Source of the DNA: Erythrobacter crassostreae
GTDB taxonomy: Bacteria; Pseudomonadota; Alphaproteobacteria; Sphingomonadales; Sphingomonadaceae
Assembly (NCBI RefSeq): GCF_019204045.1
Contig: NZ_JAGSPC010000001.1
Coordinates: 310,001-374,000, forward strand
DNA: 64,000 nt
Direction of reading: 5' to 3'
Of this stretch, positions 53,249-62,883 are shown in pieces. The notes beneath the pieces were generated by a model that saw only the letters and a program-made list of their open reading frames with translations, did no database searches and was not told where the DNA came from. The translations under genes and the position numbers were made by a program. Positions within the stretch are counted from its first letter, which is position 1; each line of letters starts with the position of its first letter.

Positions 53249-54282
53249 TCGCCAGCGAGCTCAATGAACTCCCGAACATTGTCCGTGAAGAAGCCGTCGG
53301 CCCCGCTGGCAATCGCCTTGCTCCAAAGCAGCTTGTACTGACCATCAGCTTCTGGACCGCCCGCGCCCTGAAGTGCTGCAGGAAGAAAACCGTTCTCTTT
53401 GCGTAGCGTCCATGGATGGACTTTCAGGCCAAGAGCGTGGGCATCTGAAACGAATGACGTTTCTTCCATGGTAACGGGATCAAGCACGTAACCAATCCAT
53501 GGGCCCACCCCATCAGCATATAAGGCGATCTCGGTAAGACCGGTCGGCGTGATCATTTCTGCATAGCGCATATCTGTTTCGTCCGCCGGACCACCTTCGG
53601 GGTGGAGTAATTGGACAAGCTTATAGTCGCTACGCTGGTCGAGCCGCTGCAAAACGCCGACTTCAAAGCTCTGAATATAGATCGGATCTTCAGCGCTGAT
53701 GCCGAGATTGCGCAGTTCGAGCAGGACCAGATCGACTATGTCGATGCCCGAGTCTTCAAGTAGGAACGTCGGATGCTTCAGCTCTGGATAGAGCCCGATC
53801 GTGCGGCCGGTTTCGTCTTCCTTGGCACGAATGAGTTGCACGATTTCTTCGAGCGTCGGCACCTGATACAGACCGTTGTAGCGGGTGTTATCAGGCCGTG
53901 ATCCGGGCACTCGCTCCTTCGCGCGCAATGTCCGCAATTCGGCTAATGTGAAGTCTTCTGCGAACCAGCCCGCAACGCGTTGGCCATCGATCGTCTTGTC
54001 ACGGCGCAGATGCTCGAATTCTTCGCGGTCCGCGACATCAGTCGTGCCTGAAAGTTCGTTTTCGTGGCGCGAAACCAGCTTGAGGTCTTTTGTCACCACA
54101 AGGTCTGGCTCGATATAGTCTGCGCCTAGCTCAATCGCTAGCTCATAGGCTGTGAGCGTGTGTTCGGGCCGCTCACCGCTTGCACCGCGATGCGCGATCA
54201 CAAGGGGACCATCATCAGCCACTACGGGCACTGGAAATATGAGAGCGACTGCACATGCGCTCAGGATAAGACTGCGGACCAT
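53245..54282 (-). CDS. Glycerophosphodiester phosphodiesterase, periplasmic
   Basis: A 345-residue protein with a signal peptide ending near VPVVAD. VIAHRGASGERPEHTLTAYE and DYIEPDLVVTKDLKLVSRHE carry the catalytic His and metal-binding Glu and Asp of GDPD/GlpQ. It releases glycerol-3-phosphate from lipid head groups in the periplasm. The start overlaps the arsC-like gene end by 22 bases. Confidence 0.92.
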   Translation of the reverse strand: MVRSLILSACAVALIFPVPVVADDGPLVIAHRGASGERPEHTLTAYELAIELGADYIEPDLVVTKDLKLVSRHENELSGTTDVADREEFEHLRRDKTIDGQRVAGWFAEDFTLAELRTLRAKERVPGSRPDNTRYNGLYQVPTLEEIVQLIRAKEDETGRTIGLYPELKHPTFLLEDSGIDIVDLVLLELRNLGISAEDPIYIQSFEVGVLQRLDQRSDYKLVQLLHPEGGPADETDMRYAEMITPTGLTEIALYADGVGPWIGYVLDPVTMEETSFVSDAHALGLKVHPWTLRKENGFLPAALQGAGGPEADGQYKLLWSKAIASGADGFFTDNVREFIELAGE

Positions 54283-54608
54283 TCATCTTCCTTGAAACCA
54301 ACCAGTATGCCATTTGGAGCCTCGATCACTGGACGTTTGATCATTGAAGGGTGCTGAACCAACAAGGCTACTGCTTTGTGACCATCTGAAGCATCGGCTT
54401 TTTCTGGGTCGGAAAGCTTACGGTATGTCGTACCTCGCTTGTTGAGCACCGTCTCTACGCCTTTCTCGGCAATCCATGCCTCCAGCTTGGACGCCTCGGC
54501 ACCTTCTTTTTTATAGTCGTGAAAGACATATTCGAGGTCATTCGCCTCAAGCCATTTGCGCGCCTTCTTAACCGTGTCGCAATTGGGAATGCCGTAAAAA
54601 TGGATCAT
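54261..54608 (-). CDS. ArsC/Spx-like protein (YffB type)
   Basis: A 115-residue thioredoxin-fold protein. FYGIPNCDTVKKARKWLEAN has the single Cys10 of the family, and the later KRGTTYRKL and HPSMIKRPV fit the YffB/Spx group. YffB members have a glutathione-related role that is unresolved; arsenate reduction is unlikely to be its main task. The ATG overlaps the ruvC stop (ATGA). Confidence 0.85.
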   Translation of the reverse strand: MIHFYGIPNCDTVKKARKWLEANDLEYVFHDYKKEGAEASKLEAWIAEKGVETVLNKRGTTYRKLSDPEKADASDGHKAVALLVQHPSMIKRPVIEAPNGILVGFKEDEWSAVLS

Positions 54609-55102
54609 CGATAACCTCGTTTTCGAATCGACATTGCACCGCTCAGATGCGCGTCTGCAATTGCCACTGCGAGCGCATCCGCTGCATCAGCACCTACTAT
54701 CTCTGCGCCCGGCAGCAATATTTTGAGCATTGCCTGCACTTGTGCCTTGTCGGCGGCGCCAGTTCCTACAACCGCTTTCTTCACCAGCCGGGCCGAATGT
54801 TCGTTGACCTTCAAACCATTTGCACCGCATCCGGCAAGTACGCTGCCCCGCGCCTGTGCAAGCTTGAGGGTTGATTGCGGGTTCTTGTTGACGAATACCT
54901 CCTCACAAGCTGCCCGGTCAGGGGAGTGTGCGATAAGGACAGAGCGCACCGCGTCATGAAGATGATGGAGTCTTTCGACCATCGGTGCCTTTGCGTCGGT
55001 TTTGATTTGACCATTCGCAATATGGGCGATGCGCGAACCTTCGGAACGGATTACTCCCCATCCGGTGCAGCTGAGTGATGGATCAAGACCAAGAATAATC
55101 AC
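54605..55102 (-). CDS. ruvC: Crossover junction endodeoxyribonuclease RuvC
   Basis: A 165-residue Holliday-junction resolvase. MIILGLDPSLSCTGWGVIR holds the first catalytic Asp; CEEVFVNKNPQSTLKLAQAR the Glu; and GADAADALAVAIADAH the last Asp pair. It starts at GTG 55102 with GAGGAAGAG just before. No ruvA or ruvB is in the window. Confidence 0.94.
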   Translation of the reverse strand: MIILGLDPSLSCTGWGVIRSEGSRIAHIANGQIKTDAKAPMVERLHHLHDAVRSVLIAHSPDRAACEEVFVNKNPQSTLKLAQARGSVLAGCGANGLKVNEHSARLVKKAVVGTGAADKAQVQAMLKILLPGAEIVGADAADALAVAIADAHLSGAMSIRKRGYR

Positions 55103-55112
55103 GATCTCTTCC

Positions 55113-55205
55113 TCATAGGCCGATCCTAAAACCCAATCGCCAGAAGATAGCGGTCAAAAACGCCAGGCCTAAAGCAGCCGCGAACAGCCACTCGCGCCAA
55201 CTCAC
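55113..55205 (-). CDS. Candidate 30-residue membrane peptide between yebC and ruvC
   Basis: A GTG at 55205 overlaps the yebC stop as GTGA and opens a 30-codon frame to a TGA at 55113-55115. The product starts [17 protein letters not shown] and is one membrane helix ending in Arg-rich [10 protein letters not shown]. The frame fills exactly the space between two genes whose neighbours are all linked by similar overlaps. This supports a real gene, but it is too short to judge by composition. Confidence 0.45.
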   Translation of the reverse strand: MSWREWLFAAALGLAFLTAIFWRLGFRIGL

Positions 55206-55948
55206 GCGTCCAGTTTATCCATCACTTCGTCGCTGATCTCGTAATTGCCCCAAACGGTCTGCACATCATCATCATCATCGAGCACGTCGATAAGCTTGAG
55301 CAAGGTGCCCGCGCCTTTCTCGTCCATCTCAACGGTAATGTTGGGCTTCCACGCGAGCTTTACGTTGGACGCTTCGCCGAGAGCCTTTTCAAGATCACTC
55401 GCGACCTGATGCAGGTCATCGGATGCGGTCCAGATCGTGTGGCCATCGTCAGAGCTTTCGATATCATCAGCGCCAGCTTCCATGGCTGCTTCCAGCACGG
55501 TGTCTTCGTCACCGGCGTCCGCCGAATATTCGATCAGGCCAAGCCGTTCAAAGCCGTGCTGAACGGACCCTTCTGTGCCGAGATTACCGCCATGCTTACT
55601 GAAAGCGGTGCGCACAGCAGTAGCGGTGCGATTGCGGTTGTCTGTCAGCGTTTCGACAATGATTGCGCTGCCGCCTGGGCCATAACCCTCATACCGAACC
55701 TCTTCGTAGCTTTCGTCATCACCAGCGTTTGCCTTATCAATGGCGCGCTGGATGTTGTCTTTTGGCATAGACTGCGACTTGGCAGTGTTTACGGCCAAAC
55801 GCAGGCGCGGATTCATATCGGGATCGGGCGTGCCCATTTTCGCCGCCACCGTGATTTCACGCGATAGTTTGGAAAACAGGTTTGAACGCTTTTTGTCCTG
55901 CGCGCCCTTGCGGTGCATGATGTTTTTGAATTTGGAATGGCCTGCCAT
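55202..55948 (-). CDS. yebC: YebC/PmpR-family regulator
   Basis: A 248-residue protein. [20 protein letters not shown] and [20 protein letters not shown] are diagnostic. Members bind DNA or help ribosomes at proline stretches. It is first in an operon with ruvC, as in many bacteria. The 55 bases between it and the divergent CPBP gene must hold its promoter. Confidence 0.94.
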   Translation of the reverse strand: MAGHSKFKNIMHRKGAQDKKRSNLFSKLSREITVAAKMGTPDPDMNPRLRLAVNTAKSQSMPKDNIQRAIDKANAGDDESYEEVRYEGYGPGGSAIIVETLTDNRNRTATAVRTAFSKHGGNLGTEGSVQHGFERLGLIEYSADAGDEDTVLEAAMEAGADDIESSDDGHTIWTASDDLHQVASDLEKALGEASNVKLAWKPNITVEMDEKGAGTLLKLIDVLDDDDDVQTVWGNYEISDEVMDKLDA

Positions 55949-56003
55949 GGGAACTCTTTTTTGTTTGGCTTAAGCGGAATGAAACTGGCATCGCATTAGC
56001 CCG

Positions 56004-56813
56004 ATGAGCGATATGACCACAACCCCTGATACACCCGCAGAAATCGATGCCGTTTTCGGCGATGGCATTGCTGCCTCTTTTCCGCAGCCCAGTTCAGCCA
56101 GAGAAGAATGGCGTGCCTTCGGAACGTTTCTGAAAAACCCGACCCTTCCCGATCACAAGAAGCGCATGGGCAGCGGTGCGCGCGCCATACTACGGATGCT
56201 TGGTCTTGATCTGATTTTCTTGCTGATCTTTATCGCTGCATTGATGACTTTGGTTGCCATCGGCATCAAGCTACCCGAGAATCTGAATAGCTCACTCGAA
56301 ATGTCCATAGGGACCGTGGTCCTCGTGGTGATCGCGGCACCATTGATCGAAGAACTTATCTTTCGCAGCTGGCTGTCGGGCCGCCCGCGTTACCTAATCG
56401 TGCTCCCGATTTTGTTTGTCGCGGGAACAGTCGCGGCGGTCATGGGCGTGTCGAAGACTGGGGAAGAGGCGGAACTTGGCGTTGGATTGTCGCTTCTAGG
56501 CGGCGCTCTCTTCGCGGCAATTGCTACGGCTGTGGTCTGGAAACGCCCCACGCCGCAATGGTTCAAAACGATATTCCCCGGCGCATTCTGGCTTAGCAGT
56601 ATTGCTTTCGCGCTGGTGCACTTCGCCAATTATACCGAGGGGTCAATCCTTGTCTTGCTGCCGTTGGTGTTGCCGCAATTTGTGCTCGGCTCAATCGCGG
56701 CATACCTACGCGTTCACTATGGATTGTGGACCGCCGTTGCCCTCCACGCCGTCCATAACGGGATCGCCATTGGCGTCGCGTTTCTGGCGATGGCGAGCGA
56801 GGGAAGCGCCTAG
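56004..56813 (+). CDS. CPBP-family intramembrane protease-like protein
   Basis: A 269-residue membrane protein with about six to seven helices. [15 protein letters not shown] is motif 1 (EExxxR), [11 protein letters not shown] motif 2 (His), and [12 protein letters not shown] motif 3, all of the CPBP/Abi family of CAAX-like proteases. The target is unknown. It converges with the YbjQ gene, overlapping by 4 bases. Confidence 0.87.
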   Translation: MSDMTTTPDTPAEIDAVFGDGIAASFPQPSSAREEWRAFGTFLKNPTLPDHKKRMGSGARAILRMLGLDLIFLLIFIAALMTLVAIGIKLPENLNSSLEMSIGTVVLVVIAAPLIEELIFRSWLSGRPRYLIVLPILFVAGTVAAVMGVSKTGEEAELGVGLSLLGGALFAAIATAVVWKRPTPQWFKTIFPGAFWLSSIAFALVHFANYTEGSILVLLPLVLPQFVLGSIAAYLRVHYGLWTAVALHAVHNGIAIGVAFLAMASEGSA

Positions 56814-57160
56814 ACTTTGACTGCAGTACCGCTGGCCGACACCATCAGCATTGAACCATTTGCGCCGATCACCTCGTAGTCGAGATCAATCCCGACCACA
56901 GCATTTCCGCCGCGGCTCGCGGCCTCAGCCTGTAGCTCCTCGATGGCCTGATTTCGTGCATCAGCCAAGATGCGTTCATAGCTACCCGAACGACCGCCAA
57001 CGATATCGCGCACACTTGCGAACAGATCACGGAAAACGTTTGCGCCAACAATAACTTCACCGGTTATGACCCCAAGATATTCTTGGATCGGCATCCCTTC
57101 GAGCGTGGGTGTTGTGCTAACGATAATCCCGCGCGCATCTTTCCAAGGTCCGGCCATCAA
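56810..57160 (-). CDS. YbjQ-family (DUF74) heavy-metal-binding-like protein
   Basis: A 116-residue protein. [36 protein letters not shown] and [20 protein letters not shown] are the YbjQ signature. The family forms pentamers; the role is not known. Confidence 0.87.
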   Translation of the reverse strand: MMAGPWKDARGIIVSTTPTLEGMPIQEYLGVITGEVIVGANVFRDLFASVRDIVGGRSGSYERILADARNQAIEELQAEAASRGGNAVVGIDLDYEVIGANGSMLMVSASGTAVKV

Positions 57161-57231
57161 ATCTCTCCCATCTTTAGTGTGTTATTGATATAATACAGAC
57201 TGAACAGAATTCAACGGTAGGAAACGCAAGG

Positions 57232-57468
57232 TTAGCCCATGCCAAGCGCGGCCTTGTAAGTTTCAAGGATGATTTCCTGCTCGCTTCGATCATCGGGCTT
57301 CATTTTGCGCAGACGCACGATCTGACGCATGATTTTCGCGTCATAACCAACCGCTTTCGCCTCTGCATAGACATCGCGAATGTCGTCGGCGATGCCTTTC
57401 TTTTCTTCTTCAAGACGTTCGATGCGCTCGATCAAAAGGCGCAGGCGGTCATCGGTGGCTTCAGCCAT
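57232..57468 (-). CDS. gapR: GapR-type nucleoid-associated protein (DUF2312)
   Basis: A 78-residue coiled-coil protein. [20 protein letters not shown] and [20 protein letters not shown] are the DUF2312/GapR signature. In Caulobacter this protein binds overtwisted DNA ahead of the replication fork. It lies near pyk, an arrangement common in alphaproteobacteria. Confidence 0.93.
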   Translation of the reverse strand: MAEATDDRLRLLIERIERLEEEKKGIADDIRDVYAEAKAVGYDAKIMRQIVRLRKMKPDDRSEQEIILETYKAALGMG

Positions 57469-57562
57469 TGTATTCAGTCTCCGGTGGATTGAGAATCAGT
57501 TGGTGCACCGAATACGCGCAGCGGCGGACGCGCGAAAGGGTGCAATCCACATTGATTTAGAA

Positions 57563-57898
57563 TTAGAGCAAGCCTGCCTTGTTCTTGACTACACTCGCTT
57601 CCATCGCTTCGATCTGTTCTGCGGTAGCAGGAGTTTGTTTGGCCGCCTTCCACTCCTCCATCGGCATCCCGTGAATCAGCTCCCGCGACGCAGCTTTGTC
57701 GCCTTCGTACCCGGCATCGCGTATCCAATCGGACAGGCAATTGCGGCAGAACCCCGAAAGCCCCATCAAATCGATGTTTTGCGCATCATGGCGATGACGC
57801 AAATGCCGGACCAACCTGCGAAAGGCCGCTGCAGCGATCGCATCATCCAATTCTTCCAGTGGATCGGGTGAATTCGTATCCGCTATACCGGTTTGCAT
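57563..57898 (-). CDS. DUF1244 protein
   Basis: About 111 residues. FRRLVRHLRHRHDAQNIDLM and GLSGFCRNCLSDWI (a Cys pair, CRNC) followed by HGMPMEEWKAAKQTPATAEQ are the DUF1244 pattern. Function unknown; the Cys pair may bind metal. ATG 57898 has AAGGAA about 9 bases before it. It diverges from pyk with 66 bases between the starts. Confidence 0.88.
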   Translation of the reverse strand: MQTGIADTNSPDPLEELDDAIAAAAFRRLVRHLRHRHDAQNIDLMGLSGFCRNCLSDWIRDAGYEGDKAASRELIHGMPMEEWKAAKQTPATAEQIEAMEASVVKNKAGLL

Positions 57899-57964
57899 GA
57901 GACTATTCCTTGAGTTGCAACACTTCCGTGTCATAGCATCAAATCAAAGAGGGACACGGGATCA

Positions 57965-59446
57965 ATGACGAAACGCGATCATACACGGATCGACCCGCGC
58001 GGGCGCAAGGTCAAAATTTTGGCAACTATCGGTCCGGCGAGCCGATCACCAGAAATGCTACGCCGATTGTTCAAAGCAGGCGCAGACGCCTTCCGTGTGA
58101 ACATGAGCCATGGCGATCACGCCGACCATGAGCAAGCGATCACCGCTATCCGGGCGTTGGAGAAGGAATTTCACCGTCCCATCGCAATTCTGGCTGATCT
58201 TCAGGGGCCGAAACTGCGTGTCGGTACGTTCAAAGATGGCAAAGCAGTCATCAAGCACTCAGCGCATTTCACTCTCGATCGCGATCCCACACCTGGAGAC
58301 GAGAACCGAGTTTGTCTGCCGCATCCCGAGCTGTTCGGGATTATGGAGCGCGGGCAACGGTTGCTCATCAATGACGGAAAAATCCGCTTGAAAGTGAAAG
58401 AAGCGGACGAAAACCGCATCTTCTGCACCGCGGAAGTCGGCGGCGTCATATCGGATCGCAAGGGCGTGAATGTGCCCGATGCCGAAGTCCCGATTCCTGC
58501 ACTCACTGAAAAGGACCGAAAGGACCTAGCCTTTGCAGTCGAGCAAGGTGCGGACTGGATCGCGCTCAGCTTTGTCCAGCGTCCCGATGATATGGCCGAA
58601 GCGCGTAAGCTCGTTACTGCACACGGCGGGAAATCGGTTGCTCTGTGCGCCAAGATCGAAAAGCCAATGGCGGTCAATCGCCTGAACGAAATCATCGAAA
58701 TGTCGGACGGCATAATGGTCGCGCGCGGCGATCTTGGCGTCGAACTGGAGCCGCACGAGGTTCCGCCGCTTCAGAAGAAGATTGTCAACTCGTCACGCCG
58801 TGCAGGCAAACCGGTAATCGTCGCAACACAAATGCTTGAGTCGATGATTGAAAGCCCGATACCGACCCGTGCAGAAGTCTCTGATGTTGCAAATGCAGTC
58901 TATGACGGTGCCGATGCTGTTATGCTGTCGGCCGAAAGTGCGGCGGGCGATTGGCCGCAAGAATCCGTGGCAATGATGCACAGTATTGCACGGCAGGTTG
59001 AAGGTGATGAAGATTATCTGAAACGCGTTCGCTTCCTCGAAACACCGCCGGATTCGACCACGTCAGATGCTCTTGCGCACAGCTGTATGACTATTGCCGA
59101 CACGGTTTCGATCAGCGCGATTACTGTCTTCACCGATTCCGGTTCAACCGCTCGCCGCGTCGCGCGTGAGCGTCCCGATACGCCGGTCTTGGTTCTAACG
59201 CCATCTATGCGGACGGCGCGGCGCGTGGCTTTGCTCTGGGGCACCCATGCCGTTGCGACCAAGGATATCGGCAGCTTTGAAGAGATGATTGCGAAAGGCA
59301 AACGTATGGCTTTGCGGCACGGATTTGGCGAAGCCGGGTCGAAACAGATTGTTTTGGCTGGCGTGCCGTTTGGCACTCCGGGTTCGACCAACCTGCTCCA
59401 TGTGGTGACACTTTCAGGTAACGAGCTGGATCAGCACAGCGAGTGA
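57965..59446 (+). CDS. pyk: Pyruvate kinase
   Basis: A 493-residue glycolytic enzyme. KILATIGPASRSPEMLRRLF opens the barrel, VNMSHGDHADHEQAI and ILADLQGPKLRVGTF follow, and IMVARGDLGVELE holds metal ligands. The C-terminal domain is complete. It makes ATP and pyruvate from phosphoenolpyruvate. Confidence 0.96.
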   Translation: MTKRDHTRIDPRGRKVKILATIGPASRSPEMLRRLFKAGADAFRVNMSHGDHADHEQAITAIRALEKEFHRPIAILADLQGPKLRVGTFKDGKAVIKHSAHFTLDRDPTPGDENRVCLPHPELFGIMERGQRLLINDGKIRLKVKEADENRIFCTAEVGGVISDRKGVNVPDAEVPIPALTEKDRKDLAFAVEQGADWIALSFVQRPDDMAEARKLVTAHGGKSVALCAKIEKPMAVNRLNEIIEMSDGIMVARGDLGVELEPHEVPPLQKKIVNSSRRAGKPVIVATQMLESMIESPIPTRAEVSDVANAVYDGADAVMLSAESAAGDWPQESVAMMHSIARQVEGDEDYLKRVRFLETPPDSTTSDALAHSCMTIADTVSISAITVFTDSGSTARRVARERPDTPVLVLTPSMRTARRVALLWGTHAVATKDIGSFEEMIAKGKRMALRHGFGEAGSKQIVLAGVPFGTPGSTNLLHVVTLSGNELDQHSE

Positions 59447-59468
59447 CGTTGGACCGATGCGCAACCGA

Positions 59469-59849
59469 CTAGCCGCGGCCGAGCGCTTTACCCAAAGCTG
59501 CGGCAGCGGCAGTGTCGAAATATTCACGTAATGCGGTGATCTTGCCGCCGCTTACGTCAGCGACAATACAGATGAGCAGATCAAGGTCACCATGCTTGCC
59601 AAAGCTGGCGCGAACGCGGTGCTCTTCAACGAAGCCAGATGCAGTTTCCGCACAAACAATGTTTTCATAACGAAAATCTGGCGCGGCTTCCTTCACCGCA
59701 ACGGCGAAGTGAAGGATAGTTTCGAGAGGCATCTTTGGGCCGCCATTTTGGCAACCTGTCATGTCGGAAGAGCAAACTGCCCTTGCGGCATCGGCATCGC
59801 CCGCTTGGAAAGCGTCAAAAAGCTGGCGGGCAAGTATGGTGTTGCTCAT
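59469..59849 (-). CDS. NTF2-like (SnoaL-type) protein
   Basis: A 126-residue small alpha+beta protein. LFDAFQAGDADAARAVCSSD, the middle FRYENIVCAETASGFVEEHR and the final ALREYFDTAAA fit the SnoaL/NTF2 fold. Its activity is unknown. It starts inside the end of gltX (ATGA). Confidence 0.78.
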   Translation of the reverse strand: MSNTILARQLFDAFQAGDADAARAVCSSDMTGCQNGGPKMPLETILHFAVAVKEAAPDFRYENIVCAETASGFVEEHRVRASFGKHGDLDLLICIVADVSGGKITALREYFDTAAAAALGKALGRG

Positions 59850-61171
59850 TTCGCAGCGCGCTCCAATCGAGCCTTTGCTTCAGCTTCACCGATAAGCGGC
59901 AACAATTCGCCCATATCCGGTCCATGGTTCATGCCAGTGAGCGCTTGGCGCAGCGGCAAGAACAATGTTTTCCCTTTGCGGCCAGTGCTCTCTTTGAGCG
60001 CAGAGGTGAGAGCCGACCAAGGATCATCGCTCCATCTCAATGTCCGTGCGGCCTCGGCAAGGTATGCTTTGTCGTCGTCGGCAAACTCGGGCTGCTCAAT
60101 CGGTCCAGTAACCAGCCGCCACCATTCGGCAACCTCGCCGACGGTCGCGATGTTGGGCTGTACAGCATGCCAACCGGCCTGATCGATATCTTCCGGCAAC
60201 CTCTCTTTGACGGCCTCATATGGCATTGCATGGACAATGGCGGTGTTGATCCGGTCGAGATCGGCATCGTCAAATCTTGCAGGCGCACGTCCGAATGTCG
60301 AAAGGTCGAATGTGTCGAGCAGAATGGCCCGATCAGTAATTGGTTCTACGGGGAGCGAAGTACCGAGCCGGGAAAGCAGCGCCAGAATGGCTTCAGGCTC
60401 AATCCCTTTCTCCCGGAACACATCACAGCCAAGTGAGCCAAGGCGCTTCGACAGCTTGCCCTCTTTGCCGACAAGCAACGCTTCGTGCGCGAAGCTTGGG
60501 ACAGCGGCGTCCATTGCGGTAAACATCTGAATCTGAACTGCCGTGTTCGAAACATGATCTTCGCCGCGCAGCACCTGCGTCACTCCCATATCCACATCAT
60601 CGACCGTGCTGGGCAGCATATAAAGCCAAGAACCGTCAGCGCGTCTAATTACCGGATCAGATAGCAGCTTGGGGTCAAACTTGGCCGTTCCGCGAACGCC
60701 GTCTTCCCAAACAATCGCTTCGTCATGATCAAGCTTAAACCGCCAGTGAGGTTCAATGCCCGCAGCTTGCTTTGCTTCCCGCTCTTCCTCGGTCAAATCC
60801 AGCGCGCCGCGATCATAGATTGGCGGCAGACCGCGCCCGAGAAGCACTTTCCTTTTCAGCTCCAATTCCTGCTGCGTCTCGTATGCGGGGTATATCCGGC
60901 CCGCATCCTTCAACTGATTGAAGGCAACTTCGTAGCGATCCAATCGCTCAGACTGTCGCTCCTCGCGATCCGCTGCGATGCCAAGCCACGCAAGGTCAGT
61001 GCGGATTGCCTCAACATATTCTTCTTTGCTGCGAGCAGCATCGGTATCGTCGATGCGTAGTATGAATTCTCCGCCCGCTTTTTCAGCAAGCATCCAATTG
61101 TGAAGTGCGGTGCGGATATTGCCGACATGCAGGCGGCCCGTGGGTGATGGTGCGAAGCGGGTAATGGTCAT
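59846..61171 (-). CDS. gltX: Glutamate-tRNA ligase
   Basis: A 441-residue class I synthetase. TRFAPSPTGRLHVGNIRTAL has the HIGH-like motif, FILRIDDTDAARSKEEYVEA the substrate site, and GKLSKRLGS the KMSKS-like motif. ATG 61171 matches the family start; the frame runs on to 61216 without likeness. It is of the shorter type common in this order. Confidence 0.94.
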   Translation of the reverse strand: MTITRFAPSPTGRLHVGNIRTALHNWMLAEKAGGEFILRIDDTDAARSKEEYVEAIRTDLAWLGIAADREERQSERLDRYEVAFNQLKDAGRIYPAYETQQELELKRKVLLGRGLPPIYDRGALDLTEEEREAKQAAGIEPHWRFKLDHDEAIVWEDGVRGTAKFDPKLLSDPVIRRADGSWLYMLPSTVDDVDMGVTQVLRGEDHVSNTAVQIQMFTAMDAAVPSFAHEALLVGKEGKLSKRLGSLGCDVFREKGIEPEAILALLSRLGTSLPVEPITDRAILLDTFDLSTFGRAPARFDDADLDRINTAIVHAMPYEAVKERLPEDIDQAGWHAVQPNIATVGEVAEWWRLVTGPIEQPEFADDDKAYLAEAARTLRWSDDPWSALTSALKESTGRKGKTLFLPLRQALTGMNHGPDMGELLPLIGEAEAKARLERAAK

Positions 61172-61220
61172 GCCGAATGCGGTAGCCAGACGAGCGCGGT
61201 GCGGCAAGGTATTCAATTGG

Positions 61221-61658
61221 TCATAGCGCGCGCGCTTCTGCTGCGATCAGCGCCAGTGTCTTGTCCCAAAGACGGTGCATTCGATCAGGGCGGATTAGGC
61301 CTGCGATAGCGTTCTCGAAACCGGTGCGATCACATTGAGATGCACTGTCTAGCAAAGCACCTATTGCCGTTTCATCGTAAGATAGGAAATGGCAACAGAA
61401 ACGCGAGACATGGATCGGGTCTGGCCAGATATTTGACACTGCTTGCGCGAGTGCCAGCGCCTTGGCCGCCACTTCAACACTGCCGAGCCGTACGACGAGT
61501 TCCGGCAACGGATCCTCCTTGGCCCGCTCGTGCAAGGCAATCAGCCTGAGCGAGTACACAAAGCGCGCCGCTATAGGCGAAAGCGCATTTGTCTGTTTCG
61601 GGCGCTGTAATTCCTTTATCCACGCGGCGGCAGAAGCCGAGTGTGCGCTTTCTCGCAT
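61221..61658 (-). CDS. Protein of unknown function
   Basis: A 145-residue, mainly alpha-helical protein with no signal peptide or membrane helix and four Cys (two adjacent, RFCCHFLSY). I recognise no family. It lies 49 bases upstream of gltX on the same strand and may be co-transcribed. Codon use looks like its neighbours. Confidence 0.6.
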   Translation of the reverse strand: MRESAHSASAAAWIKELQRPKQTNALSPIAARFVYSLRLIALHERAKEDPLPELVVRLGSVEVAAKALALAQAVSNIWPDPIHVSRFCCHFLSYDETAIGALLDSASQCDRTGFENAIAGLIRPDRMHRLWDKTLALIAAEARAL

Positions 61659-61752
61659 TGTACATCTCCGTTATCAGACATGCTGATCTATAGCCTTACT
61701 GCGAATACGTCGCAATAGCATTACTACACTTTTTGTGCTTTGTGAGTTGGGC

Positions 61753-61783
61753 ATTGGTGGTTCAGGAAAAATGTCCTACCAAT
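61753..61783. promoter_or_regulatory. Possible operator upstream of the alginate lyase gene
   Basis: ATTGGT at 61753-61758 and ACCAAT at 61778-61783 form an inverted repeat with 19 bases between, about 35 bases before the lyase start. The half-sites resemble those of GntR/FadR-type regulators, which control alginate use in other marine bacteria. This is a pattern only. Confidence 0.25.
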
Positions 61784-61817
61784 ATGTAAGACAAATTTCC
61801 GGAGATGATGCAGACCA

Positions 61818-62876
61818 ATGGCTTTCGACGAAACTTTTTCACGCGCCTTCACCATCGCCTCAGTGGCGTTTCTGGCGGCCTCTGTTCCGGCAGCAGCAGG
61901 TGACGACGCTCAATTGCCATCGAGTCAATTCGACTTGAGCCATTGGAAAATTACCCTTCCGATGGACGCAAATAAGGATGGCAAGGTTGACGAGAAATCC
62001 GTCTCCGAGATCAAAAAGTACCATCACCCGGACTATTTCTACTTGAATAACGAAGGCGGACTTGTCTTTGCGGCGCCAAACAAAGCGACAACTACGGCGA
62101 ACTCAAGCAATACACGCAGTGAATTGCGCCAGATGATCCGCGGAAAGAATACGCGGATCGACACCCATGATCCGCGCAACAATTTTGCGGTCGAAGCGCG
62201 CAAAGGGGCGGACAAATTTGGTTCCATAGGCGGCAAACTCAATGCGACGCTGACCGTCGATCATGTCGCTCTGAATGCAGGCGAACCCAGCGCGAAAGCG
62301 GCATATTCCGTTGTCGTCGGGCAAATTCATGCGGTCAAACTAAAGAGCACTGCAAGCGGATTTGGATACGGAAACGAGCCGATCAAGATTTACTTCAAGA
62401 AGCTGCCCGGTCACGAAGCTGGCGTTGTATTCTGGAATTATGAGCGGAATTTGGCGAAAGACGACCCGGACCGAAATGACCTTTCGGTGCCAGTATTCGG
62501 CGGGAACTGGGAAACGAAGGAAGACCCTGGCGAAAACGGCATCAAGCTAGGCGAAGAATTCAGCTATGAGATAAACGTCCATCGCAACACGATGTATCTG
62601 ACCTTTCACAACGAACGCTTGGGAACTGTCACTCAATCCCGCAGCTTGGTCCGCGGTGCAGACGCTAAGGACAACCCATACGCATACGGTGGGGATTCGC
62701 TCTACTTCAAAGCGGGCGTCTACAACCAGTGCAGCACGAAAAGTGGCGGCGGCAACTGGTACGCAGCGTGTGCTGGCACGGGCGACTGGGCGGTGGACAA
62801 AGCCAACGGAGATTACGCGCAAGCGACGTTTTCACGCATTGAATTAAGCGATTCAACGCCGCCTGACAGCGAATAG
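61818..62876 (+). CDS. Polysaccharide lyase family 7 (alginate lyase)
   Basis: A 352-residue secreted enzyme with a signal peptide ending near VPAAAG. The three PL7 signature motifs are present: NTRSELRQM, VVGQIHAVK and YFKAGVYNQ. They hold the Arg, Gln-His and Tyr of the active cleft. The Q-I-H form is often linked to a preference for guluronate (polyG), by family knowledge. GGAGATG precedes the ATG. No other alginate-use genes are nearby, so it may act on environmental alginate or on self-made uronic polymer. Confidence 0.92.
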   Translation: MAFDETFSRAFTIASVAFLAASVPAAAGDDAQLPSSQFDLSHWKITLPMDANKDGKVDEKSVSEIKKYHHPDYFYLNNEGGLVFAAPNKATTTANSSNTRSELRQMIRGKNTRIDTHDPRNNFAVEARKGADKFGSIGGKLNATLTVDHVALNAGEPSAKAAYSVVVGQIHAVKLKSTASGFGYGNEPIKIYFKKLPGHEAGVVFWNYERNLAKDDPDRNDLSVPVFGGNWETKEDPGENGIKLGEEFSYEINVHRNTMYLTFHNERLGTVTQSRSLVRGADAKDNPYAYGGDSLYFKAGVYNQCSTKSGGGNWYAACAGTGDWAVDKANGDYAQATFSRIELSDSTPPDSE

Positions 62877-62883
62877 CCAGAAG

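Noticed and set aside
57474-57740. Open frame of 88 codons between gapR and the DUF1244 gene
   Set aside because: It overlaps DUF1244 in another frame, has no ribosome-binding site and odd composition.
59735-60436. Plus-strand open frame of 233 codons
   Set aside because: Antisense to gltX; composition is that of a shadow frame.
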